Assembly: GCF_964656455.1 (NCBI RefSeq)
Contig: NC_135718.1
Coordinates: forward strand, 50,745,008 to 50,809,007
Direction: 5' to 3'
DNA: 64,000 bases
DNA from: Halichoerus grypus
Taxonomy: Eukaryota > Chordata > Mammalia > Carnivora > Phocidae
Position numbers and translations under genes: made by a program. Positions within the stretch are counted from its first letter, which is position 1; each line of letters starts with the position of its first letter. Shown piece after piece: positions 36,976-49,571 of the stretch. The notes below the pieces were generated by a model that did no database searches, was not told where the DNA came from, and was given only the letters and a program-made list of their open reading frames with translations.

Positions 36976-37834
36976 CAGGCCCGAGGCATGGTTGGTGCCA
37001 GGATGACGGATCTGGGCCCAGAGAGGGTGCCCGTGCTTGAAGGCACAAGGGAGCGTCTGGCAAGCAGGACCTGGGCCCTGGGTGCTTCTGGGGCCTGGGA
37101 AGGGGATAATGCACATATCCACGGTCCTCCTCCCCTCCCCTCCCACCCCCTGCCCCAGGAAATTGGCAGAGTTTGGAGCCCCATCTGCTCCACAGGGCCC
37201 AGGGACAGAGGGTCCAAGCTTCACCTTTCTCCTGGCTGTGTGACCTGGTTGTTCGCCTCTCTGAGCCTCAGTTTCTTTATCTGTAAAATGCAGCTAAATG
37301 TTCCTAGTATCCATTCTCCCTTTTAAGTTTAATGATAGAACTGATTTTTTTCTGAGAATATAATGCTCTAGAATAAAGACTATTTCTAAACTGAAGTGTG
37401 GCCAATGACTAAGTGCTGATCAAATAATACAAGTAGGAGTATCCTGTGAAACCTTCAGGAGGTATCCTTAAAGGAAGGGGGTGAGTCCTGTTTTGTCCCT
37501 TTCTTTCTCCTGAAAATTAGGGTGAAGATGTGATGGCTGGAGCTCAAGCAGCCATATTGCTTAATGAGGAGAAGCCACATGATGAGGATGGCAGCACAAC
37601 AGAGTAGAAGCCTGAGTCCCTGTTGGCCCTGGAGCCTCCTTACTACCTCCACATTGCACCTCTATAAAATAGAAATCAAATTCTCTCTTGGTTAAGTTGC
37701 TATTCTTTTGGATTTTTCTGTCACTCACAGCCAAACCCAACCCTACCTCGTTGGGCAAGTCTCAGGGTGCAGTAAGACATTACAGGAAAAGCAGCCACTT
37801 CAATAGGAATTTCCTCTAGGACACATCAGTGATT
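36976..37834. other. Intergenic; includes a MIR fragment
   Basis: Positions 37,230-37,310 carry a sense MIR core ('ctctgagcctcagtttcttt'). No gene. Confidence 0.4.
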
Positions 37835-37884
37835 AAGAACTGTAAGCCCTAAAAAAAAAAAAAGAAAAAAGAACTGTAAGCCCT
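37835..37884 (+). repeat. Poly(A)-only insertion with target-site duplication
   Basis: The 16-bp sequence aagaactgtaagccct occurs at 37,835-37,850 and 37,869-37,884, separated only by an 18-nt A-rich run. This looks like an L1-machinery insertion in which nothing but the A tail was copied. Confidence 0.85.
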
Positions 37885-38110
37885 GAAACCTTAAGATCAA
37901 AGATGAAGTCCCAACTCTACCACTTATAAGCTGTGCAACTTTGGGCAAGTTGCTTAACCTCTCTGTGCTTCAGCTTTCTCATCCCTAAGATGGGGATAAA
38001 AATTATACCTTGCCCCTCACAGGATTAGTGTGCAGACTATGAGTTAATACGAAGTTACAAGAGGTGGCTGACACACAGTAAGTGCTATGTCAGTAGCAGC
38101 AGTCAGTATC
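37885..38110 (+). repeat. MIR SINE
   Basis: 'cttaacctctctgtgcttca', 'taagatggggataaaaatta' and 'acacacagtaagtgctatgt' mark a sense MIR. Confidence 0.8.
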
Positions 38111-38654
38111 CCGTCTTTACACATTAGGGGGATCCCCTGTGCAGCTCGGGGACCTGGGTTCCCATAGCATCTCCCAAAGCTTCGTCTCAGCTTAGCTTTA
38201 CCCCTGAAGGTGACTGAGCTCTCAGGGCGGGGATGCCAGCGATGTTTTGAGCTTCAGCCATGACGGGAACAGCTTTGCCCTAAAGGAGAGGACCAAATCT
38301 GAGCCCAGAGAAGCGGGTGGCAGAGACTGGGCTGCTGGTGTGGCCCCTAGAAGAGGGACTGCTCTCCAGGATGCGGATGAAGTTCTTACTCAGGAAGAGA
38401 GAGAAAAAAGGCTCCCTTCCTGGCTACGTGCCGTGCACGGATGTCCCTCCTGTCTGGACCTGCAGGGAATGCATTAAATCGGAGGTCACAGTCCATGTGC
38501 CAGCAGGACGGAGAGCGGTATGAAACACGGGTGGGATGTGTTGGGTCTGAGGCAGCAGGGAGCGGTGGAGACCAGGGCAAGGGCACCAACACGTGGGGGG
38601 CAGGCGTGGCCCAGTACCAGCTAACCTGCCAGGCCGCACAACGGGCCTCCTGGT

Positions 38655-38770
38655 GTCACACCTTCCGCCTTTTCTAAAGAAATGGAAATCAAATCTGAAT
38701 TCTTTGTGAAGTTTTCTGATTGTTTAGTGCTGGCTCCATTCAAACAAACAAAACACTGATACACGCAAAC
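38655..38770. promoter_or_regulatory. Candidate conserved non-coding element
   Basis: A short AT-rich repeat-free stretch ('gttttctgattgtttagtgc') bordered by GC-rich DNA. Weak, composition-based call. Confidence 0.25.
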
Positions 38771-40370
38771 GGTGTCCCCGGGCCAGCGTCAGGCCACCAG
38801 ATGTCAACAAGCGCCAAGCGGTGCCCTGTGAATCCTCGGGCCCCAGGCTGCCCTTGCTGGAGTCTGTGGAGGACGATGGGCGGCCGCTGAGCACGGGGCA
38901 GCTTGGAGGAGAGGCAGCTGCGGGACTTCGTCCTTCCCAGGGAGGCAGGCACCGCGGGCTGTCTGGGTTCAGAGGGGCAGGCGGTCCCCTACTCCCTCAA
39001 GAAACACTCTGGCCCCCAGAGCCCCCTGTTCTTCCTCTAAGCAGCGGACTGGGGAACCCGGCTTCGGCATGAGGCAGCAGCCTGCCCACCCACCCTGCTG
39101 AGGCCCTACCCGATGCACAGCCTCGGCACCCACGGCTTTGGGGACACCTCAGGGCCACTTGGGACCTGTGCATAGACCGGACTGCTGAGCCTGACTCTTC
39201 GGTCTGCCGCCCATAACAGGGTCCCACCCGCACACCCTTTGCCACGGGACCCCACAGAGCCGCTCCACAGAGAGGGTAGACTGCACGCCCTCGCCCCGGC
39301 CTCGGGCCAGGCCGAGTGGCTTGCTGTGGACCCTGGAACATCAGCAGACCTGACTGAGGCAGAGGCTTTAAAGCCACTCGTGTGGTGGGCCTGCTGCACC
39401 TGCGCTGTCCGCTGGGCACGAGCCTCCGCCGGGCAGCCGCTGGCCTCAGAAGGCTCTGAACCCGCAACCCGAAGCAGAAGCATCGCAGCTGAGCTGCTGA
39501 CCCAGGAGAGAAAAGCAAGTGGTTATTCTGGAAGCCACTGACACTTGGGACTGCTACACAGCACTTTTGCAGCAGAAACCTATTACGCCGGGAAGACATG
39601 GGTTTCCCCGACCCCAACCCCAGCTCGCTGCACAAAATCTCCCACTCTGTCTGGTCATCATCCACTGTCCCAGAAGCCGCTGTGCCCCTGCCCCTGAGGC
39701 AAATATAGAGACTCCCCCTGGAGTGGGGAGTCCCCCAGGTTGTGGGCTGGGAGACCTTGGATGCGTCACTTCCTCTGAGAGTCACCTACAGGGCATGGGT
39801 GATCATGCCTACTTCACCAGGGATTGGGAGGTCTCGGTGAGATGTCACAGATCTGCAGGGGGCTGAGGGGAGGTTGGAGAAGGAGGGTGGCCAGTGCTGG
39901 TACTTGTACTCATCAGGAGGGGGAGGGACTGGGCCTGCCACATGGGGGATGGGGCATCCCCTATGAGAAAGCTCACCCCCGTGGAAAATGAGGCCTCACT
40001 TTTGGAGGGCATGATTTCCAGTACAGTGGGGAATCTGACAGTCTAGACTGAAGAAAAAGCAAACAGGGTTATCTCAGTACCAACTCTAAACCACTCCTGT
40101 GGGTACAGGCCACACTGTTTGGAGGTCTTTATCAGGAATGCTTTTGAGCTTTAAGTAAAAGAATATACAGCTAATCATGGCTTAAATACAAAGGGTTCTA
40201 TTTTCTCTTGTAACAAGGAGTCTGGAGGGAAACGGTGGTGTTGGTTCAGTGGCTAGATAATGTCTTCAAGGCACAACATCCCATCTTTTCCTCTTGCCAT
40301 CTTTACTGTTTGTCTGGGTTTTTTAATCCTTAACGTTATTGCCTCACAATCACAAGAGGGCTGCTATGGT
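38771..40370. other. GC-rich intergenic DNA, nothing supported
   Basis: A 262-codon open frame runs on the - strand (38,997-39,785) with overlapping frames on +. It shows no domain, no CpG-island promoter and low-complexity composition. I treat it as chance in GC-rich DNA. Positions 40,100-40,370 may be an old repeat. Confidence 0.4.
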
Positions 40371-40387
40371 TCCAAGCATTTCATCTT

Positions 40388-40578
40388 TTTTTTTTAAGAT
40401 TTTTTATGTTTTTTTATTAGAGAGAGAGTAGAAGCAGGGGGAGCGGCAGGGAGAGGGAGAGGGAGAAGCAGGCTCCCCGCTCAGCAGGGAGCCCGACGTG
40501 GGACTCTATCCCAGGACCCCAGAATCACGACCTGGCCCGAAGGCAGCTGCTTAACCGACTGAGCCACCCAGGCGCCCC
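40388..40578 (-). mobile_element. Carnivoran SINE, antisense
   Basis: Full-length element with perfect 17-bp target-site duplications tccaagcatttcatctt at 40,371-40,387 and 40,579-40,595. Confidence 0.97.
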
Positions 40579-40595
40579 TCCAAGCATTTCATCTT

Positions 40596-41580
40596 TACAC
40601 AACCTCATTCGAGGTAAGAAGCAGCTAAACAAGAAAAGGGAGAAAAAAGTCCTGAGAAGCACCCCTTTCTCCCTGGCCAGCAATTCACTGCAGGTGAGGG
40701 TGAGTAAGCAGGTATCTTCAAAAAAGGACTGTGTTGGTCATGACAGTCTGAGACTAATCACAGTTCATGCCCCAAAGTTGGGCACATTGCCGAACAACAT
40801 CAGGCTCCTGTTGGCAAGGCAGAAGGAAGCAGAATAGCTCCAAGGGAGACCAGGTAGCCCGTTAACAGGGTCCGCTGGAGGTGGGAGAATCAGTCCCACA
40901 GAAGAGTGGCTACCAGGCAGGACTCTTAACTGTGAACCTTATAAGCTGCTCTGTGACAAACAGCAGATTTCACTTTGTTGCAAAGAACAGAATCCACGTT
41001 GTTGCCAACAGCGCACTCCATTCCGTTGCCCACCGCAGACTGGCGGGCATGGCCAGCACCAGCTCCGTAGCTTCTCAGCACAAAGCAGGCAGGAGCAGGC
41101 CGTGGCTCTTGGTCCTCTCCAGCCCATCTGAGGAGCCCCAGAAGCCCCTAACTCATGGTCTGTCTCAGCCACCCGCTCGGCCTGAAACACCCCCCAGAGC
41201 CCTTGGAGTCAGGGCACTGCCCCTCACCCCGAAGGCTTAGCCTAACAGGTCCCATCCTCTCTGGGGAGCTTGGCAAACCTCCCCCGGGTGTGGTCAGACT
41301 TCGGGCTGCAAGTTTCTGTGTGGAGAGGCCTACGGAAGGCAAGACCTGGAGAGGGTCAAAGGTGCCTCCGGAGAGCCCACTGAGGGTGGGAAGGGGATGG
41401 AGGGCCCAAAGGTGGGAAGAGGATTCCTGAGGTGGGGGCAGGGCAGAAGCGTCGGCCCCAACAGACTCCACTTCTATGTCTTAACTTCTCCGATCCATGC
41501 CCCAATCGGAGGAAACAGTGGTCCCTTGGGCCAGATCAGACACTGAGATCAAAGAGCTATTCAGTTTGGCTGACGCAGTG
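40596..41580. other. Intergenic, nothing recognised
   Basis: Open frames of up to about 119 codons, without recognisable content. A short direct repeat family (ttgttgccaacag / ttccgttgcccac) at 40,970-41,030 gives a local low-complexity pattern. Confidence 0.35.
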
Positions 41581-41720
41581 CTAAAAAAAAGAAAAAAGAA
41601 AAAAGAAAGAAAAAAAAAAGGCTAATCCGAATGTTTAAAATTGTGAGGTTTCACATTACCGGCCAGATTTCAACCTTTCTTGAAAAATCGGAAACTCTGG
41701 CCACACCGCACCATCTTCCC
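41581..41720. promoter_or_regulatory. Candidate conserved non-coding element
   Basis: After an AAAGA-rich tract comes 'taatccgaatgtttaaaatt' and 'ttcacattaccggccagatt', repeat-free and of mixed composition. Weak call. Confidence 0.25.
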
Positions 41721-42459
41721 ATCTGGCGGCCCAGGCTACAGCCAAGTGGCTGCCATGCGTTCGGATGAGGCGTGAGCTTTGGAGCACCACAGGCCCCACT
41801 ACCCCCTACTGCCTCCCCTCACCGACCTGGGCAGCCCGTGAACACCTCCCGGTTCTAATCCCTTAGGCCTGATTGACTCCATGACCGTGCTCTTCTGCCC
41901 CTGCCCTGCATGGTTCTGGGGGCCTCTGGGGGAGAAGACCTGGACTGCGCAGTGTTAGCAGGGAGGAGAAGCAGAAGTTAGGGGTACCGGGATAGAAATT
42001 CAGGGGCCTCTTTCGGCCCGTTTTTGTGGCCAGCGGGTTCCAGTGGCCTAGTTTGGCTAAAAATTTGTCAGGGGTCGCAGCCCTCCCTTCCTGGCGTGGA
42101 CCTAAAGGCATGAAGGGGCTCCCATTGTCTCTGCCCTCCTGAGCCTGAGGGTTCCTTGGTGCCTCGTGGGGCATTTGACCTACGTTTGACCAAAAAGGCA
42201 ACTGAGAGAGGTAGACACGGTCTCCCCGTCCCCAGCCCTTCCTGCCCCTGGGGGCACCTGCCCACATCCACAGAGCCCCCCCTCCCCCAACCACAGGGGC
42301 ACTTCTGAGGAAAAGAAGCGGGACCGACTGTATTTTCAGCCCCCTGGAAAAGGCGCTGTAGGATCTTGGGGCGACACTTGGCTCCGTTCCTTGTGAGCCG
42401 AGACACTGGTGCGACAGCACAAGAGACAAGAAATGAGTAGCAAACGGGGGAGGGAGGTG

Positions 42460-42790
42460 GAAAAATTAAATTTTGCGTGATCAGCAAGGTTTCAAACAAT
42501 CGCTCGCCAACTGAAGTGGGTGCCACGTCTATAAGTCATTCTGTTTTATAGACCATTAGGATCTCCAGAGAGAACCTGCATGGAGACCACTGCTTTTTGT
42601 TGAAATTAAAATGTCAGAGAAAAAGAAATAGAACAAAACAGGGAATCTGCAATTAATTACCAGGCCATAAAAATTCAATAATCAGGAGGCAGAGCGGCCG
42701 CGGGCCCAGAGGTATCAGAGCCGGCGTAACAAGAATGGAATACATTAATCTTTTCAAATTAGTTTTTTAATCTGACGGGGATATACGGCG
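42460..42790. promoter_or_regulatory. Candidate conserved non-coding element about 2 kb upstream of COMTD1
   Basis: AT-rich, repeat-free 330-bp block with 'gcaattaattaccaggccat', 'attcaataatcagg', 'gaatacattaatcttttcaa' and a GC insert with a NotI-type gcggccgc site. Sharp boundaries to GC-rich flanks. Its position suits either a COMTD1-proximal enhancer or a distal ZNF503 element. Confidence 0.4.
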
Positions 42791-43289
42791 ACATGCCTCC
42801 CCTCCCTGCCCGCTCCGCCCCCCACCCCCTCTCCAGGCCTCTCGCCTGAAGCCGGTTCGGGAGGGAGGTTCGGGTGTGAGCTGGGGGCTTGCCCCAATCC
42901 GGACCCCCAGACAGGGGAGAAAGTGCTGGTCTGCGGCCCAGGCTGAGCCCAGGCCTGGTGGAGGGAGCCCAGCAGAGCTGCCAGGAAAGCGCTTCCGCGG
43001 AGAGGGGGCCTCCGTGGGCTCGGGGTTCCTCCTCTGGAAAATGGGAATCCTCTCCCAGCCTCACAGGCAGGCCGGATGTGGAATGCCGGGTGCTCGGTAG
43101 GTGGGCCCTAGGGTTACTGTGCTGACCGGACCGGCAGCTCAGGCAGCTAGGAGCCCACGAAGCTCCAACGTACTATTCCGAGAGCAATTATTTAGCATTT
43201 GCTGTGTGCTCAGCGCTGGCAGAGACCAGCAGCCTCAGCCCTTACTCTGGGGAATGAGACTCCTAGGTCAGAGAAACAGGTACTGGGCC

Positions 43290-43700
43290 ACCCGGTAAGG
43301 GGGAAGGCGCTTCCCCTCGAAGCAGGGCGCCGGCCGGGCCGCGGGGAAGCGGGAGGAACTGGGACGGCGGCCGAGGGCCCACCCGGCAGCACCCCCAGCC
43401 CGGCCCCCGCGCAGCAGGCTCCACCCCGCGCCCCGGGTCAGTCCCGCCCCCGTGTCTCACTCGAGGTCCCGTCGTCGGCTCCCGGACCCTCCACCGGAAC
43501 TGGGCCTCCTCCTGCGCGGCCTCCCAGCGCTGTGCTCCGAGTTTGTGTCCAGCTCGCTCGGGTCCTCAGCCTCAGCCACGCCGCGGCCGCACGCACCACC
43601 CCAAACCTCGACAAACCTGCCTCCGGGCCTCCGAGTCTGAGCCTCCCCTGGGCAGCCCCCGGTGCAGCTCTGGTCTGGACACTCAGTGGGCTGTGGGAGC
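43290..43700. promoter_or_regulatory. CpG-rich island-like segment
   Basis: High CpG density ('gggcgccggccgggccgcgg', 'cacgccgcggccgcacgcac') without a linked exon that I can define. It could be an unannotated promoter or an outlying island of COMTD1. Confidence 0.4.
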
Positions 43701-43774
43701 AGCCACGCCCGGGGAGGTGACCTTGAGACGCAGTCGGATGACCGTCTGCCCTTTGGACTTTGACTCCTTTTAAA

Positions 43775-44265
43775 TGTAACAGGTAGGGCCCACTCAGGGC
43801 CGGCCCTGTGTTAAGTCCTTCACCGGGATTTTCTCATTTCATCCCCTGCGAGGGGGGGGGACTCTTGATAACCCCATTTTGCAGAAGAGGAAATGGTGAA
43901 AGTGGAGTTGCCCCTCATTTTTGTGTGTGCTGTGCTCCCCGAATGTAGCTTCCCTAAGAGTACGCGCCAGCGCAGCTTCTTTCCCCTTCCCCACTTTGAG
44001 TCACAGAAGGCGCTCCATCAGTGCTCACTGGATCGTGTCCCTGCAGAACAGCCCTGCGAGCCGACCTCAGCTGCCCTTCCATCACTTTCCTCCCCAAAAT
44101 ATCTCCACTCCAACAGCTGCCATTTACTGAGCACCTACTGTGCCAAGTTGTGTGATCTGGTGCCATTTGCGGTAAGACTGTGGTTCCTGTTTTCTACAAA
44201 GGAAACTGAGGTTGAGAATGATGGCCCCAAGAGCTCACACCCATGTCTGGCGCCCAAGGGGAGGA
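43775..44265 (-). repeat. Two MIR fragments (antisense)
   Basis: About 43,775-43,900 ('ccattttgcagaagaggaaa') and 44,100-44,265 ('catttactgagcacctactg', 'caaaggaaactgaggttgag'). Confidence 0.7.
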
Positions 44266-44599
44266 TTCTAAGAATCTTGTCTCAGAGCCCCATCAACGAG
44301 ACCTGTCTCAGGACTCCCAAGCCCCACTTCTGGTTTTGTCCCCAAACCAGGTCCTTCACTCCTTCAACCGGATACCCTTACTCACCTCCCCCAAGAAGCC
44401 TCCCCTAATTCTCTCAGTCCCTCTCAGAGCTCCTGTCATTTCTATCACGTTGTACTCATTACTACCCTGTTACACCGAGGGCCCACCCACCCACATATGC
44501 CCCAGGGTCCCAGCAAAAACAGGAGCAATAAGAAGCATACACCCAGGAGGGGCATCACATTCTTCCTCCCTGACCCAGGACGGTAGACCTCAGGGGCGG

Positions 44600-44853
44600 G
44601 TAAGAAAAACCCAGACACCGCATGCTGGGCTTGCGCCCCTCTCTGGGCGCAGTTCCCAGTGAAGCCACCAGATGGCGCCCGGCTCGCTCTAGCGGGACTT
44701 GCAGTAAAGCTGTGCGGTCGCCAGATGGCGTTCGAGACCGCAGCTCGGCGGGCAGTGCCGGGACAGGGCGGAGCCTGGAGGGCAGGCGGGTCCCAGTGCG
44801 GGCCCAGGAGCCCCAGCCAAGTGGCCCGTACGTGGCTGCCTCCAGGTCGCACC
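44600..44853 (+). promoter_or_regulatory. COMTD1 promoter region with CTCF-like motifs
   Basis: This CpG-rich sequence sits immediately upstream of the COMTD1 start codon. Positions 44,665-44,678 read ccaccagatggcgc, a full match to the CTCF core pattern; a second, partial copy (gccagatggcg) lies at 44,720-44,730. The agatggcg core also resembles a YY1 site. There is no TATA box. The transcription start site is not defined by the sequence; a start within 44,640-44,850 is expected. Confidence 0.6.
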
Positions 44854-46724
<1,871 letters not shown>

Positions 46725-46830
46725 GGCCGGCCCCCAGCGGGTGGCCTCAAGGGAGGGGACCTGGGAACCCCAGACATCAACCCTGAGTTTTAAATTCGAC
46801 AATAAAGTGGGGCCTGGGACACAATCTTTT
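46725..46830 (+). terminator. COMTD1 3' UTR and polyadenylation signal
   Basis: A short 3' UTR follows the TAG. AATAAA at 46,801-46,806 is followed by a GT-rich segment ('agtggggcctggg', and 'atgtggcgcaaaagtggggt' farther on), as expected for a cleavage site at about 46,820-46,830. Confidence 0.85.
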
Positions 46831-48900
46831 GAGCCTCCGTATGTGGCGCAAAAGTGGGGTAGGGAGGGAAGGCCCAGCACTGGCAGGTCCTAAAGCAAAT
46901 GGGGGCCTTGAGGTCATAGACCTCATCCCCTCCCTGGCACAGTCCTGAGGGCCACCTGGCACAGGTCCATAGCCTGAATAGGAGCTTCCAGCTGACTGGC
47001 AGCAGGAAATAAAGTTTTGATTGACCTGGCCACATACAGGACCCCAGCTCCTCAGTTTGCCCACACTCCACAGGATCTGAGCTGGGTAGAACCCCAACCC
47101 CTAGGTCTCCCTCCCACTTCACTTCCTAGGAGGGGCAAGTGAATGAAGGTCTTGTTTGGTGCAGCTGGGACTGGCTGGGAAACCGTATCTGGGGTCTGAC
47201 AACAGGAAACCACCTTAGAGCAGACCAGGTTTGCCACTGGGCGCTTTCATAGGTTATGTTTTCACAGAACTGTCAGGTCGACCTCACCTCTGCTCAGTGG
47301 ACATCACCTCTGAGAACCAGGCCACTTAAACCTGAGGACCTCAAGGTTGGAGTATATATCCTGTCCTCCCCCTGAAGTCCTGGAGGAAGGTGAGGGACTG
47401 GGTGGGATCACTGGCCAGAAAGGTGTGAAGTAGGCCTAGAGGTAGGAGACTATCAGTATGGCAGTTTTTAAAAAAAGTTCCCCACAGGAAGATGAATATA
47501 GTTAGGCCTTCCCACACCAACATCTATGAGAGGAGGTGGACAGGGAGCCAGGTGCTTCACTTCTCTCCATTTAGACAGCCCTAATCCCAATCCCACAGGA
47601 AGATCCTATCTCCACATCAACACAGATGAGTATAAGGTGCAAATATGAAGTGTTCTTCGACAAACTGCATCAGCCTAGAATACAATTAGGTTTTGCCACC
47701 CCTGGGTTAGGCCTGGGTGCTATAAAGCTGGAGACTATTAGAAATAAGGCCACAGGGGCCCACAGCTGGCAAATTCCATAATCCTACACCTCCTGGGACA
47801 TACCTGGCATTTTATGCAACCCACAGGGCCCCAGGAACCTTCTCTCTCCCCCATGCTAAAAACGTTACAGGATGCACCTGGGTAAATACGTCCACTTTAC
47901 TCTTAAACATATCTGACCAACTGCTAACTCATTTGTGCCACACCCCAATCCTGAGTACTGGACCAGGTAAAATCCAGCCACAGCTGAGGGAAGGCCACCT
48001 GTTAGCTCTGGGGCAGTGGGTCATCCAAGGGGCTTCAGAAGTCACAGGCCTATGACCAGTTCCTCCCCACCAGGTGGACTTTCAGAGATGTCTGCTGATC
48101 TACTTCACACCTCTCTTGAGAATCCCAAAAGCAGATGTGCTTTCACACCTAACTTGCAGACATCTTTTCCTGTTTGTTTGACCTAGCAAAAGATCCTGAC
48201 TCAAGCAGATTGGCTCAAATTCCAACTGTCTGCCATTAAATCACATGTGTCTTATTCACACAGGCCATTCTTGCCAGTCCCTTAGCAGAAACATTTATCG
48301 CCCAGAGTGGAAAGCTTGCTTGAGCTCCTAATCTCTCATCAGATTCTTTCTGACCTGGAAATTTTCAGCATGTATCACTTTTTTGGGTAGAGTCTCAGAG
48401 TACATTTTCTTACCTGTTCCCTCTTAGGCTTCAAATGGTACCTCAGGTCTAACAGTATAAATGTGTTGAACAAAGCTCTCCCTTCTCTAACCTCTGATCA
48501 CACCCTTCAAACTATCTTCTCCCATCAGAAACACTTGCTGTTTCCTACTTTTCCAACCAGAATCATCTATTACTTTCTGTCATTCAGCCCCAGTGCAGAT
48601 GAAGGCCAGTGGCCACAAAGCCTGAAGGCACTGCTTCTGGGCTCACACTTAGGCCCAACCGTTTCAGTGTCTGCCTAGAAAGAAACACTTCATGACCTCT
48701 CACAGAGGCCCATATACTCCCTTCTCAAGTCCCTCTGGTTACTGACCCCTCATTCCATTTGCCTACACCTCGCCCCGCCCCACCCAGGGCCTAGTTCACT
48801 TCCCACAGCAAGAGCTCACAGGGGTATGGTGTGTGTATGCAGCCTTCAGCACCATCTCTTCAATGATCCAATGGAATTCTGGACAAACTTACAAACTGAA
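46831..48900. other. Intergenic between convergent COMTD1 and VDAC2
   Basis: No carnivoran SINE or clear old repeat was recognised in these 2 kb, and no exon. The segment separates the two 3' ends. Confidence 0.5.
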
Positions 48901-49089
48901 ATATAAAGGCATAGATCCTCTTATTTTATTGTAGTCCAAAAAGTTTGTGGAGTTACTTTAGGGACACAGAGGACTTTATGGCACAGATTTAGGTAAAAAG
49001 CAAAATGCTCACCAAAAAAATAAGGTACTAGTGAGATACAAGGGAGAGCTGACCCTGGCAAATGTTTAAACTCTGCAAATACTTGAAGT

Positions 49090-49571
49090 CATTAATTATG
49101 TATACTTGTTTTTATTCATAATCTGTAATGTCTGGGGATACCAAAAGTAATTCTAATGATGGGCTAAATTTAACAAAAATTTTTTAACCTCATCTTAAAA
49201 ACTTCCACTGATCCATCTCGTTCAATGGCAATTTTCAATGTTAATAGGAACATAAAAACAAACATGCACACAATTGCACAGTTTTCATAAAGGTCTATTT
49301 CATTATTGGTGGGTAGCGCATTTAACAGTTAAATACATTTAAATAATGTATAGGTGACTGCACGACTGCAGCATTGGTAACTAGATAGATAACCAATTCA
49401 ACTAGAAACCAGCTAACAAGTAACTGTCTAAATATTTAAAATACAGCTCTTGTTTAGATCATCCTTTGATTTGATCACCTTCTTGGGGAGGGGGGAGCCT
49501 GCTGGTCACACTGGAAATATATTAAGGCCAAATCTTCTGATATCCATTCCCAGAGGTTTCTTTCAGCTGGA
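49090..49571 (-). terminator. VDAC2 3' UTR and polyadenylation region
   Basis: On the reverse strand the stop codon is followed by about 460 nt of AT-rich UTR to an AATAAA (complement of tttatt at 49,111-49,116). A second AATAAA (complement at 48,925-48,930) would give a longer form. Which is used cannot be decided from sequence. Confidence 0.65.

Noticed and set aside
38997..39785. 262-codon open frame on the - strand
   Set aside because: GC-rich DNA, overlapping frames of similar length on the other strand, no domain, no promoter or splice support.
42759..43720. Possible upstream COMTD1 exons in GC-rich frames
   Set aside because: The 262-residue COMTD1 model is complete from 44,854, and no donor/acceptor pair is needed upstream.
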